Assembly: GCF_018603515.1 (NCBI RefSeq) | Contig: NZ_JACATN010000004.1 | Span: 620,001 to 684,000, forward strand | Origin: Zobellia barbeyronii | GTDB taxonomy: Bacteria; Bacteroidota; Bacteroidia; Flavobacteriales; Flavobacteriaceae | Direction: 5' to 3' | DNA length: 64,000 bases | In this document: positions 1-8,190 of the stretch, in pieces | Layout: each line of letters starts with the position of its first letter | Numbering within the stretch: position 1 is the first letter of the stretch | Notes under the pieces: generated by a model | The model's database searches: none | Told to the model about the DNA's origin: nothing | What the model saw: only the letters and a program-made list of their open reading frames with translations | Translations under genes and position numbers: made by a program

Positions 1-324
1 TGGAGCTGGGCCAATGAATTTTTTATCCACTCTGTGGCAAGCCATACACATTTGGCTGTATACCTCTTCACCTTTTTTTGCCAAAGCTTGATCAATGTCT
101 GGGGACAAAGTCACCGATTTTATTGGGCCTACTCCTTTATTTTCTAGGTCCACACGTTCAGATGGTGAAACTGTACTAGTAGCTGCAACTGCTTCTACTG
201 GTTTCTCAGTTTTAGTTTTTTCACGATCTACGCTAAATCCTTCTTTCTTTTTTTCTTCTTTACCCCCACAGGCCATAAGTAAGAGTGAAAAAAATATCAC
301 GGTACTTCTTATTACAATCTTCAT
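1..324 (-). CDS. Partial c-type cytochrome lipoprotein (C-terminus beyond the left edge)
   Basis: Read on the minus strand from an ATG at 324, the frame is open to the window edge and gives 108 residues. It starts with a lipoprotein signal (SLLLMAC, lipid-modified Cys19), followed by a charged, low-complexity linker. From about residue 75 it looks like a class I cytochrome c: CMACH places the heme-binding Cys93, Cys96 and His97, followed by FIGP, usual shortly after the heme motif. The axial Met would lie outside the window. It is probably membrane-anchored and periplasmic, passing electrons from a dehydrogenase. It is divergent from the Tat-exported oxidoreductase at 512. The partner enzyme is not known. 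Confidence 0.8.
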   Translation of the reverse strand, partial: MKIVIRSTVIFFSLLLMACGGKEEKKKEGFSVDREKTKTEKPVEAVAATSTVSPSERVDLENKGVGPIKSVTLSPDIDQALAKKGEEVYSQMCMACHRVDKKFIGPAP

Positions 325-511
325 TTTAAGTAGTTTATAGATTAATTTATTGAGCAAATGTATGGGGAATGAATAATCAAAAACATGATATATATCAGTA
401 AATGACATAAAAAGGATAAAAATGTCCTTTATTTTTATTTTTTAACTGAAACAGGGTTTACCAGAAAATTGTAAATTCATGAGTTGACCGAACAAAACCC
501 TAATTTATTAC

Positions 512-1903
512 ATGAAACAAGACAACTCACGAAGGTATTTTCTTAAAAAAGCTGCTCTAGGTTCCGCGGCAGTAACTTCCGCCCCCTTTATTTTATCCGC
601 ATCAAAAAATGAAAGCATTCTTATGCAACGGGAATACGAAACCAACGTATTCTCTTCTAATGACCATATAAATCTGGCGCTTATTGGAACAGGTATTCAA
701 GGTATTTTTGACACCCAAGCCGCACTAACCGTTTCAGGCATACAATTAGTTGCCGCCTGTGATCTTTATACAGGTAGATTGGAAAGGGCAAAAGAACTAT
801 GGGGCGATGCTATTTTCACTACTCGTGATTATAGAGAAATTCTAAATAGAAAAGATATTGATGCCGTTATCATTGCTACTCCCGATCATTGGCACAAGAA
901 AATAGTTATAGATGCCCTTAAGGCCTGCAAGCATGTATATTGTGAAAAACCTATGGTACAACAATGGGAAGATGGCCAAGCCATTATTTCTGCGCAAAAA
1001 GCTTCCGGGAAAATATGCCAAGTAGGTAGCCAGGGCATGTCGTCATTAGGAAACGAAAAAGCCAAACAATTATATTTAGATGGTGCCATTGGAGATATTG
1101 TAATGCTAGATTTCTATAACGATCGTTACTCCGCAGAAGGTGCTTGGCAGTATCCCATTCCACCCGACGCAAGTAACGAAACGGTTGATTTTGATACTTT
1201 TTTAGGCAAAGCTCCTAAGGTTCCTTTTGAGTCCGAACGATTTTTTAGATGGAGAAATTATAGAGATTATGGTACCGGTGTTGCCGGAGACCTTTTTGTT
1301 CATGCCTTTTCTACGCTAAACCATGTGATTGATTCCCATGGACCAAACAGAGCTATGGCTACCGGTGGACTACGCTATTGGAAAGATGGCAGAGATGTCC
1401 CCGATGTTAGCATTACTCTTTACGACTATCCTAAAACAGAAACCCACGCAGCATTTAACGCTGCTTTTCGTATAAATTTCATTGCCGGAAGTGGCGGTGG
1501 TAGTGGCTTTAAATTAGTGGGTACCGAAGGTGAAATGGAAATTGGACAAAATTCTGTTTCCCTTACACGTTCAAAACTTAGCTTGGTGCCCAGTGGTTAT
1601 TCTATGATTTCCTTTCCTGAAGCCATGCAAGAAAAGATAAAAGAAGGGTATGTCCAGCAAAATCTGGAAACCCGGGCATCTGCTTTAAAAACAGGAACTA
1701 GTAAATGGGAAGCACCAAAAGATTATAAAGGCGGGCATCATGACCATTTTTACAATTTCTTTACGGCCATACGCGAGAACGGAAAAGTAATTCAGGACCC
1801 AACATTTGGACTTAGAGCAGCAGGAGCGGCCCTATTGGCCAATGAAAGCTACTATAAAAAAGAGCCTGTAAATTGGAATCCTACAGAAATGAAAATGATT
1901 TAA
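512..1903 (+). CDS. Tat-exported Gfo/Idh/MocA family oxidoreductase
   Basis: 463 residues. The N-terminus carries a twin-arginine signal (SRRYFLKK, then a hydrophobic Ala-rich stretch). A Rossmann NAD(P)-binding fold follows, with GTGIQG at residues 59-64 and the family's EKP motif at 145-147 within HVYCEKPM. The C-terminal half is the alpha/beta dimerisation and substrate domain. Exported Bacteroidota members of this family act on sugars or glycosides, some by transient oxidation at C3. The substrate cannot be read from the sequence. It stands alone, divergent from the cytochrome gene and convergent with the stress-protein gene, sharing a hairpin terminator with the latter. Confidence 0.85.
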   Translation: MKQDNSRRYFLKKAALGSAAVTSAPFILSASKNESILMQREYETNVFSSNDHINLALIGTGIQGIFDTQAALTVSGIQLVAACDLYTGRLERAKELWGDAIFTTRDYREILNRKDIDAVIIATPDHWHKKIVIDALKACKHVYCEKPMVQQWEDGQAIISAQKASGKICQVGSQGMSSLGNEKAKQLYLDGAIGDIVMLDFYNDRYSAEGAWQYPIPPDASNETVDFDTFLGKAPKVPFESERFFRWRNYRDYGTGVAGDLFVHAFSTLNHVIDSHGPNRAMATGGLRYWKDGRDVPDVSITLYDYPKTETHAAFNAAFRINFIAGSGGGSGFKLVGTEGEMEIGQNSVSLTRSKLSLVPSGYSMISFPEAMQEKIKEGYVQQNLETRASALKTGTSKWEAPKDYKGGHHDHFYNFFTAIRENGKVIQDPTFGLRAAGAALLANESYYKKEPVNWNPTEMKMI

Positions 1904-1906
1904 CAA

Positions 1907-1942
1907 AAAAGGGCGGCCCGTGTAAAACGTTCCGCCCTTATA
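1907..1942 (-). terminator. Intrinsic terminator between convergent genes
   Basis: AAGGGCGG (1909-1916) pairs with CCGCCCTT (1932-1939) in an 8-bp GC-rich stem. On the minus strand the stem is followed by TTTTTTGTTA, a good U-tract, so it suits the universal stress protein gene best. It also sits directly after the stop of the plus-strand oxidoreductase and may act in both directions. Confidence 0.75.
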
Positions 1943-1962
1943 GTTGCGTAGTTTAAGTGCAT

Positions 1963-2784
1963 CTATATTTTAAAGGTCACCACCGGTATTTTAGAGTGAT
2001 TAACCACATCTTCGCCAATACTTCCCATAAAAAAATGAGATAAGCCTTTACGACCATGGGTAGAGATACCAATGGCATCGGCACTGTTATTTTCACTATA
2101 GTTTAGAACACCTCGTTCTACGCTATAATCATTATATATTTCAACTTGCAAAGCTTCATTTACTTTACCAATAAAATTATTTATACGTGTATATATATCA
2201 CCTGAACTTAAGAAATCATCACCTGGTGTGTTGATGTAAACCAAATCCAAATTAGCCTTTAACATCTCTGCAAATGCTTTTGCTTTTTGAAAGGCAGCAG
2301 TACTTTCTTCCCTAAAATCGGATGCAAATACAAAACGGTCAATTTTAAAATCAGGTATTTCATTTTTGATGACCAATACAGGAATCTCTGCATTACGTAC
2401 TACTTTCTCGGCATTAGAACCAATAAAGATTTCCTCAAGACCATCAGACCCATGAGAACCCATTACTATTAGCTCCGCATTATGCTCGGCAGCAATTTCA
2501 TTCACCTCGCTAAACACCTTGTAATGCTTAATAATAGGTGTAACCTTAATCCCTTTTAAGTAAGGTTTTTGCAAAAATTCATTAAATCTCTTCTCTGCTA
2601 GCTTAATTAAAAAAACAGTTTGTTCAGGATGAAAACCTTCTGAAGAAGTTATCATAGCTTGATTAAGTTCTAACATATGCAATGCCAGTATTTCCGAACC
2701 ATGCTTTTCAGCTAAGGATACAGCAACTTTAAGGGCATTTTCAGATTGTTCAGAGAAATCTAGAGGTACTATAATTTTTTTCAT
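1963..2784 (-). CDS. Universal stress protein, two tandem UspA domains
   Basis: 273 residues, matching the double-domain form common in Bacteroidota. Domain 1 (about 1-140) starts MKKIIVPLDFSEQS and ends with the ATP-binding pattern G-x2-G-x9-G-S in GSHGSDGLEEIFIGS. Domain 2 (about 148-273) is less conserved at its start but ends with STHGRKGLSHFFMGS and IPVVTF. The family are cytoplasmic nucleotide-binding proteins induced by starvation or respiratory stress. It begins 32 bases after the hemN stop on the same strand, so the two are probably co-transcribed, which suggests a link to low-oxygen growth. Confidence 0.92.
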   Translation of the reverse strand: MKKIIVPLDFSEQSENALKVAVSLAEKHGSEILALHMLELNQAMITSSEGFHPEQTVFLIKLAEKRFNEFLQKPYLKGIKVTPIIKHYKVFSEVNEIAAEHNAELIVMGSHGSDGLEEIFIGSNAEKVVRNAEIPVLVIKNEIPDFKIDRFVFASDFREESTAAFQKAKAFAEMLKANLDLVYINTPGDDFLSSGDIYTRINNFIGKVNEALQVEIYNDYSVERGVLNYSENNSADAIGISTHGRKGLSHFFMGSIGEDVVNHSKIPVVTFKI

Positions 2785-2816
2785 AATATTTCTATTTTAT
2801 AAGATTAGGGGATATA

Positions 2817-4178
2817 TTAAACTGTCATTGAAAATAGTCTTTTTTCTGGTTCTTTCTTGTGTAAAAGCACATCAAATGCCATACAAATATTCCGAATGAA
2901 CGGACGGCCTTTTTCGGTCACCTCTACGCCATCATCTGTCATAACAAGCAAACTATCTTGTTCCATTTCCCGTAACCTATCTTTTACATCTTCGGTGCTT
3001 TCAAAACGAAGATTTTCAGTGGCCCAAGAAGTTTTAAAACCGCACATTAAATTTAAGATGTGCTTTCTTATTGCTCGGTCTTCATTGGTTAAGATATGAC
3101 CTCTATAAACAGGAATAACGTTGTTTTCTACCAAATGTTGGTATTCCTCAATACCTTTTACATTTTGGGCAAAACCATACCAGCTATCGCTTATACTAGA
3201 TGCACCCAAACCAATCATAGCTTGCGTTTTTGATGCGGTATACCCCATAAAGTTACGGTGCAAACTACCTGTCTCCATAGATTCGTAAAGCGAATCTGTT
3301 GAAAGGGCAAAATGGTCCATACCAATTTCATGATAGCCTACTTCTGCCAATAATGCCTTACCGGTTTCGTATTGTTGTCTTTTTTCATCTGCAGTAGGTA
3401 AATCTGCATCCTTATAACCTCTTTGACCATTTCCTTTTAACCATGGCACATGGGCATAACTGTAAAACGCCAATCTATCTGGTCGCAACTCTTTAGTTCG
3501 CAAAATAGTTTCGCGAACATGCTCTTCTTTTTGAAAAGGAAGACCAAAAATAATATCGTGACCTATTGATGTGTAGCCAATTTCCCTTGCCCATTCCGTT
3601 ACGTTTTTGACGTTCGCAAAAGGTTGTATACGGTGTATGGCCTGCTGTACTTTTACATTATAATCTTGCACACCAAAACTAACGCGTCTAAAACCTACAT
3701 CGTATAAAGCTTGCAAATGTTCTTTAGTAGTATTATTGGGGTGACCTTCAAAGCTAAATTCATAATCTTCCGCTCTTTTTGCCATGCTAAAAATACCTTT
3801 AATCAGGTTTTCTAGATTTTGAGGCGTAAAAAAAGTTGGCGTACCACCACCTAGATGTAGCTCTTTTATAATTGGACGTTCAGAGAATAAATCGCAATAC
3901 AGTTTCCATTCTTTTAATACAGATCGTATGTACGGTTCTTCTACTTCGTGCCTTTGAGTAATACGTTTATGACAACCACAAAACGTACACATACTCTCGC
4001 AGAAAGGTAGATGTATATAGAGGCTTATGCCTTCTGTTGCATTGCTCTCATCAAAACTTTGAACTAAGCTAGATTGCCATTTTTTACTAGAAAAAGTGTC
4101 CATATTCCAATAAGGAACAGTAGGGTAACTAGTATACCTTGGGCCTGCAACATTATATTTCTGAATTAAACTGCACAT
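2817..4178 (-). CDS. hemN: Oxygen-independent coproporphyrinogen III oxidase (radical SAM)
   Basis: 453 residues from the ATG at 4178. It converts coproporphyrinogen III to protoporphyrinogen IX without oxygen in heme synthesis. The N-terminus has the HemN signature GPRYTSYPT, then the radical-SAM cluster motif CxxxCxxCxC at Cys60, Cys64, Cys67 and Cys69, and a GGGTP SAM-binding motif shortly after. The C-terminal HemN domain is present. A longer frame begins with TTG at 4202, but that codon lies inside the likely -7 promoter box, so the ATG is preferred. It precedes the universal stress protein gene, probably as one transcript. Confidence 0.95.
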   Translation of the reverse strand: MCSLIQKYNVAGPRYTSYPTVPYWNMDTFSSKKWQSSLVQSFDESNATEGISLYIHLPFCESMCTFCGCHKRITQRHEVEEPYIRSVLKEWKLYCDLFSERPIIKELHLGGGTPTFFTPQNLENLIKGIFSMAKRAEDYEFSFEGHPNNTTKEHLQALYDVGFRRVSFGVQDYNVKVQQAIHRIQPFANVKNVTEWAREIGYTSIGHDIIFGLPFQKEEHVRETILRTKELRPDRLAFYSYAHVPWLKGNGQRGYKDADLPTADEKRQQYETGKALLAEVGYHEIGMDHFALSTDSLYESMETGSLHRNFMGYTASKTQAMIGLGASSISDSWYGFAQNVKGIEEYQHLVENNVIPVYRGHILTNEDRAIRKHILNLMCGFKTSWATENLRFESTEDVKDRLREMEQDSLLVMTDDGVEVTEKGRPFIRNICMAFDVLLHKKEPEKRLFSMTV

Positions 4179-4199
4179 AGATCGTATCTTGATTTGATA

Positions 4200-4207
4200 C
4201 AAATCTA
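4200..4207 (-). promoter_or_regulatory. Candidate -7 box of the hemN promoter
   Basis: TAGATTTG on the minus strand fits the Bacteroidota TAnnTTTG -7 consensus. Transcription would start near 4193, about 15 bases before the hemN ATG at 4178. The match decides against the upstream TTG start. Confidence 0.45.
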
Positions 4208-4274
4208 GCCTTGTTCAGCTTTTTAAAACATGATAATTGTCAGGTATGGATAATTAACGTATTCATTCAACAGC

Positions 4275-4484
4275 TTAAAGCTCTTCGCAGACGAAGCCTT
4301 GTTTTTCCAAAAGTGAAGTTACAATAGAAGAACATTTACGGGTTTCAACCCGGAGGATTTTATCGCAATCCTCCAAGTCAAAATTCCATTTTCCTTCTGG
4401 CTCTACTACCCCGTTCAATAGCGGTTTCAATCTTTTTATATGTTTACTTTTTAAGACCGATGTTTTAAAAACCAATACTACCAT
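4275..4484 (-). CDS. Small conserved-type hypothetical protein
   Basis: 69 residues from the ATG at 4484, ten bases after the DinB-like gene stop, so very likely in its operon. It has no signal peptide or membrane segment. It begins MVVLVFKTSVL, has a central NFDLEDCDKILRVE stretch and ends FVCEEL. The size and a beta-alpha-beta-beta-alpha-like rhythm resemble small ferredoxin-fold proteins of Bacteroidota (HMA-like, but without a CxxC). No function can be assigned. A longer frame upstream overlaps dinB and is not needed. Confidence 0.6.
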   Translation of the reverse strand: MVVLVFKTSVLKSKHIKRLKPLLNGVVEPEGKWNFDLEDCDKILRVETRKCSSIVTSLLEKQGFVCEEL

Positions 4485-4494
4485 CTTCTGTAGA

Positions 4495-5001
4495 TTAAAG
4501 TTCGTTCCTTTCCCAAAACATAGGCGGCTCAATGCCTAACGAACGTAAATACACGTATCCTTGGCCTCTATGATGTATTTCATTATCAATAAAATAAAGA
4601 ATAGCAGATTGAACCGTGCCTTCATATTGGCCAAAAAGCTTGATGATTTCATGGAATTTATCAACCCCTATTTTAGTCCAATTGGCATAGATTTTTTCAG
4701 TGGTTTCGTCCCAAAGCTCCAATACTTTGCTTTTACTGTTTCCATGATAAACCTCTTCCGTAAAGGCAGCCTGCTGACCTGTAACTATTTCTTGAATCCC
4801 AGGCCCAGCTATACTCAATAGTTCATCTACCATTTTTGAAAAGGGCCGCATACCACCAATGGAATATTCAAAGAAATCTTTCTCCGGAAATGCTTCAATT
4901 ACCTTTCTGGTTAAAGTTCTATGCCCTTGCCAATGGGCCAATAGTTCGGCAGGAAGAATTACTTGGGCTACTTGTTCGTTAGGAGAAATTGCTGTGCTCA
5001 T
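4495..5001 (-). CDS. DinB-like four-helix-bundle protein
   Basis: 168 residues, the usual size of the DinB/YfiT metal-dependent superfamily. It is predicted helical, with widely spaced histidines that could form the metal site: HWQGHR near the N-terminus and EIHHRGQGYVYLR near the C-terminus, the latter the typical final-helix signature. Members include thiol transferases and many proteins of unknown role. It leads a two-gene unit with the small protein at 4275-4484. Its promoter region carries a TGACA-N6-TGTCA palindrome also found before the WYL regulator at 13,579, so it is a candidate target of that regulator. Confidence 0.85.
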   Translation of the reverse strand: MSTAISPNEQVAQVILPAELLAHWQGHRTLTRKVIEAFPEKDFFEYSIGGMRPFSKMVDELLSIAGPGIQEIVTGQQAAFTEEVYHGNSKSKVLELWDETTEKIYANWTKIGVDKFHEIIKLFGQYEGTVQSAILYFIDNEIHHRGQGYVYLRSLGIEPPMFWERNEL

Positions 5002-5037
5002 AATTTACATTTTTTAGGTTCGTACTATTTATAGGAA

Positions 5038-5045
5038 CAAATGTA
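5038..5045 (-). promoter_or_regulatory. Candidate -7 box of the dinB promoter
   Basis: TACATTTG on the minus strand is an exact TAnnTTTG match, 37 bases upstream of the dinB start. The palindrome at 5057-5072 lies just upstream, over the expected -33 region. Confidence 0.5.
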
Positions 5046-5056
5046 AAAGTGACTAG

Positions 5057-5072
5057 TGACAGCAGTTTGTCA
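5057..5072. promoter_or_regulatory. Palindromic operator TGACA-N6-TGTCA upstream of dinB
   Basis: TGACAGCAGTTTGTCA has perfect 5-bp inverted arms around a 6-bp centre. The same architecture occurs once more, at 13513-13528 before the WYL regulator gene. Its position next to the -7 box suggests repressor binding or activation close to the polymerase. Confidence 0.55.
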
Positions 5073-5160
5073 GTAGTGAAATTATAAAGTGATATTTTTT
5101 TATTCGACTAACTAAAAATCCTTATTACAAGTTGATTTTAAGACGATTATAATAAAGCTA

Positions 5161-6282
5161 TTATATCAACTTGGCAAAATTATAACTGGCATTTACCAAA
5201 TTGGTATAGCTAGAAGCCATAGCTTCTGGCAGAGTAGAGATTCCCTTTACGATTGAATTCACATAATCCAAACCAAAATTTTCTTGCTGTTCAATGGATA
5301 TAGAAACCGAACCACATAAGGCTGCTACAGGTATTTTATGCTTCTGAGCAGAAGTAACTACCCCATTTATAGTTTTCCCAGAAAGTGTTTGTTCATCTAA
5401 CTGACCTTCGCCAGTAATAATCCAATCGGCATCTGCAATTGCCTCATCAAAATGAGCCAGTTCTTTTACCAAATCTATACCGGAAGTCAGCTCTCCCCTT
5501 AAAAATATGATGGCTCCACCACCTATTCCACCAGCGGCACCAGCACCTTTTATTTTCTGAAGATTTATATCATAGGTATCCAAAGCTACTTTAGCAAAAT
5601 TCTTCAGCCCTTTATCCAAAATTTCAATCTCCTCTGTGGAGGCTCCTTTTTGCGCACCATATATCTTGGCAGCACCATTTTCGCCATAGAACGGATTGGA
5701 AACATCACAAGCTATTTTAAACTTTGCATTGGCCAACAACGGATGAACTTCTGAAGCATCTATACTTTTAACTTTATCTAAGCTGCTTCCTATTGGCTCC
5801 AAATCTTTACTGAAATCACCTTTAAATCGGTATCCCAAGGCATTGGCCATACCCATACCACCATCATTCGTTGCGCTTCCTCCTATGCCCAGAATAATCT
5901 CTTGAGCACCTCTTTCAAGAGCATCAGCAATAAGTTCACCTGTGCCAAAGGTGGTGGTGTTCATGCAGTTCCTATCTGCATCATCTAATAATTTAAGTCC
6001 CGATGCCTCAGCCATTTCTATATAGGCAATATGAGTTTCAGTGGCATATAAGTATGAAGCGCTTATTGGCCTGAACAACGGATCGTTTACGGTAATGGTA
6101 ATTTTATCGCCATGTATGTAATGTTTGACCACATCTATAGTTCCGTCGCCGCCATCCGCTAAAGGCATCTTTACGATTTTGGCTTCGTTAAAAACATGCT
6201 TTAGGCCTTCCTCTACAGCATCGCAGAACTCAAATCCAGAGAGGGAACCTTTAAATTTATCTGGAGCGATTACAATTTTCAT
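5161..6282 (-). CDS. Glycerate kinase (GarK/GlxK family)
   Basis: 373 residues, full length for the glycerate kinase type 1 family. It begins MKIVIAPDKFKGSLSG, the family N-terminus, followed by PLADGGDGT near residue 40, GIGGSATNDGG in the middle and GEGQLDEQT near the C-terminus. It phosphorylates D-glycerate, usually to 2-phosphoglycerate, feeding lower glycolysis. It starts 10 bases after the symporter stop and is the last gene of the unit. A glycerate kinase beside a GH63 hydrolase supports a glycerate-containing glycoside as the substrate of this locus. Confidence 0.93.
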   Translation of the reverse strand: MKIVIAPDKFKGSLSGFEFCDAVEEGLKHVFNEAKIVKMPLADGGDGTIDVVKHYIHGDKITITVNDPLFRPISASYLYATETHIAYIEMAEASGLKLLDDADRNCMNTTTFGTGELIADALERGAQEIILGIGGSATNDGGMGMANALGYRFKGDFSKDLEPIGSSLDKVKSIDASEVHPLLANAKFKIACDVSNPFYGENGAAKIYGAQKGASTEEIEILDKGLKNFAKVALDTYDINLQKIKGAGAAGGIGGGAIIFLRGELTSGIDLVKELAHFDEAIADADWIITGEGQLDEQTLSGKTINGVVTSAQKHKIPVAALCGSVSISIEQQENFGLDYVNSIVKGISTLPEAMASSYTNLVNASYNFAKLI

Positions 6283-6292
6283 AGCGCTTATT

Positions 6293-7897
6293 TTAGTTCA
6301 AAATATTAGGCAAAGAAATACTAAATAATACTATAGCAACAAAATAGGCCAGTAAGATAGCAACCTCTTTTTTACCTGAATAATATACAACCTCTAGACC
6401 CTCATTAACTTCTCTTTTTACAGTATAACTAACCGCAAGAGCTACCACAATAGTAACTACACAACCCAACGCGTTCCACCAGAACCAAAAGATTTGCGGT
6501 ACATATAACCAAAGGTAAATATTAAACAATACCCCAACTACGATTCCAATATTGGCACCAAGCGCATGTGTTCTCTTAGTAAGAATTGCCAGAATAAAGG
6601 CAGCCAAAATTGGGCCGTAGAAAACAGAGCTTATTTTATTGATAACCTCTATAACCGTACCTTCTATATTTCCAGCAAAAAAAGCAAAGAATAAACATAC
6701 AAGACCCCAAAAGATAGATAACAGTTTTGAGTACGTCATGTACTTTTTATCCGGCATATTAGGATGAAACCGCTTTACAAAGTCCTCCATAGTAACTGCT
6801 GAAAGTGAATTAACCGTAGAACTTAATGTGGACATAGCTGCAGACATAATTGCAACAATCAATATACCAATAACGCCATTTGGCAAGTATTTGATAATGA
6901 AGACAGGCACCATTAAATCAGCCTTTTTTCCCTCTAAAGAAGAAATATTGGCTTGATAAACTAAGTCCATCTGCTCTTGAAAACTAGCATCTTGAACTAG
7001 AAGCGTACCCAAAACAAGTCCCATAATACAATAGGTTAAGGTAAAGGGGAACCTAAGTAGGCCGTTGGCCATCATTAATTTTTTAAGATTGGGCATGCTA
7101 CTAGAAGATAGCAACCGTTGTGACTGCGTCTGGTCTGTTCCGTAGTAAGAAGCATATAGAAAAAAGCCCCCTATAACCATTGGCCAAAAACCAAATTCAT
7201 CATTACCATCTGCATTATTAAAACCCCATTTACTGAAATCTACAGCGGTAATCCTGTCTCTGTCTACATGAGTAAGAAAATTGTCTATACCGCCTAATTC
7301 ACTAAAACCGTAAAAAAGACAAATGATAATACCGATAAAGAGAATACTCATCTGAATTACATCGCCCCAAATAACGGCTTTCATTCCTCCTTGGTAGGAA
7401 TAAACCATGGTTATAAGGCCGATAATCAAAATGGATATCCAAAAATCCATCTGAATAGTAGCTTGAAGAATCAATGCCATGGTATACACCATTACACCGG
7501 TAGCTACCGATCTACTTATCTGAAAAACGAAGCTGATCAGTAATCTAGATGAAGCATCAAAACGTGTTTCTAGATATTCATAAACACTAACAATTCCGGA
7601 TTTATATAGAGTAGGTAGTACAGCAATTAATAAAAAAGCCATTGCCAAAGGCACACCTAATTCATAGGTAAGCCATTGCATACCTCCACCGGCTTTGAGG
7701 CCTACAAAGGCTGGTGCCGAAATAAAACTGATAGCAGAAAGTTGTGTTGCCATTGCCGAAAGGCTCAAAGGCAACCATGACGTTTTTCTGCCTCCCAGAA
7801 AATAATCTCCTCCGGTATTGTTGTCTTTGAACAAAAAACCCAATCCCAAGAAACCGACTAGGTAAACGACGATTATGATATAATCTATATAATTCAT
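6293..7897 (-). CDS. Sodium:solute symporter (SSS family)
   Basis: 534 residues, strongly hydrophobic along its length, consistent with about 13 membrane helices. The N-terminus (YIIIVVYLVGFLGLG, then FLGGRKTSWLPLSLSAMATQLSAISFISAPA) is the family's first two helices with the sodium-site region. It would carry the substrate, or its products, across the inner membrane with sodium, sensible for a marine cell. It lies between the GH63 gene and glycerate kinase. Because the GH63 enzyme has no visible signal peptide, the intact glycoside is probably what is imported. Sugar specificity is inferred only from neighbours. Confidence 0.9.
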   Translation of the reverse strand: MNYIDYIIIVVYLVGFLGLGFLFKDNNTGGDYFLGGRKTSWLPLSLSAMATQLSAISFISAPAFVGLKAGGGMQWLTYELGVPLAMAFLLIAVLPTLYKSGIVSVYEYLETRFDASSRLLISFVFQISRSVATGVMVYTMALILQATIQMDFWISILIIGLITMVYSYQGGMKAVIWGDVIQMSILFIGIIICLFYGFSELGGIDNFLTHVDRDRITAVDFSKWGFNNADGNDEFGFWPMVIGGFFLYASYYGTDQTQSQRLLSSSSMPNLKKLMMANGLLRFPFTLTYCIMGLVLGTLLVQDASFQEQMDLVYQANISSLEGKKADLMVPVFIIKYLPNGVIGILIVAIMSAAMSTLSSTVNSLSAVTMEDFVKRFHPNMPDKKYMTYSKLLSIFWGLVCLFFAFFAGNIEGTVIEVINKISSVFYGPILAAFILAILTKRTHALGANIGIVVGVLFNIYLWLYVPQIFWFWWNALGCVVTIVVALAVSYTVKREVNEGLEVVYYSGKKEVAILLAYFVAIVLFSISLPNILN

Positions 7898-8038
7898 GAG
7901 TAATTTTTCTTTTGGTTTGGTCTCCTATTTTATTCCTTGTTCTATGAACAGAATATGGTATATACCTGCTATGTAATTACCTTAAAAATTAAAATATAGC
8001 AGAAATATCTTACACTTCATTAAAGATAGACTCTCCAC

Positions 8039-8073
8039 GGCGGAAATTGAACAACACATTACAATTTACCGCC
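8039..8073. repeat. Inverted repeat between GH63 and symporter genes
   Basis: GGCGGAAATTG (8039-8049) and CAATTTACCGCC (8062-8073) are complementary except for one bulged base, around a 12-base loop. There is no T-run on the minus strand, so it is not a standard terminator. It lies in the 293-base gap between two genes of the same unit and could be an mRNA-stabilising or processing hairpin, or an operator. Confidence 0.4.
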
Positions 8074-8190
8074 ATTTTGAGTCAAATGAGAACAGAATAG
8101 CTCAACAACTAGCAACTAATTAACGTGAACCAAACAAGTTGGCTGCACGAACACTTAGACTTTCTTGTTCTCAAAAAAATTCTTAATACC

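Noticed and set aside
95-340. Plus-strand 81-codon reading frame
   Set aside because: It lies antisense to the cytochrome c lipoprotein, whose frame has a lipobox and CMACH heme motif.
4179-4202. TTG start 24 bases upstream for hemN
   Set aside because: The codon falls inside the likely -7 box, and homologues start close to the ATG at 4178.
4189-4202. FNR-like TTGATTTGATACAA before hemN
   Set aside because: Only one half fits TTGAT-N4-ATCAA, and it overlaps the predicted transcription start, an unlikely place for an activator.
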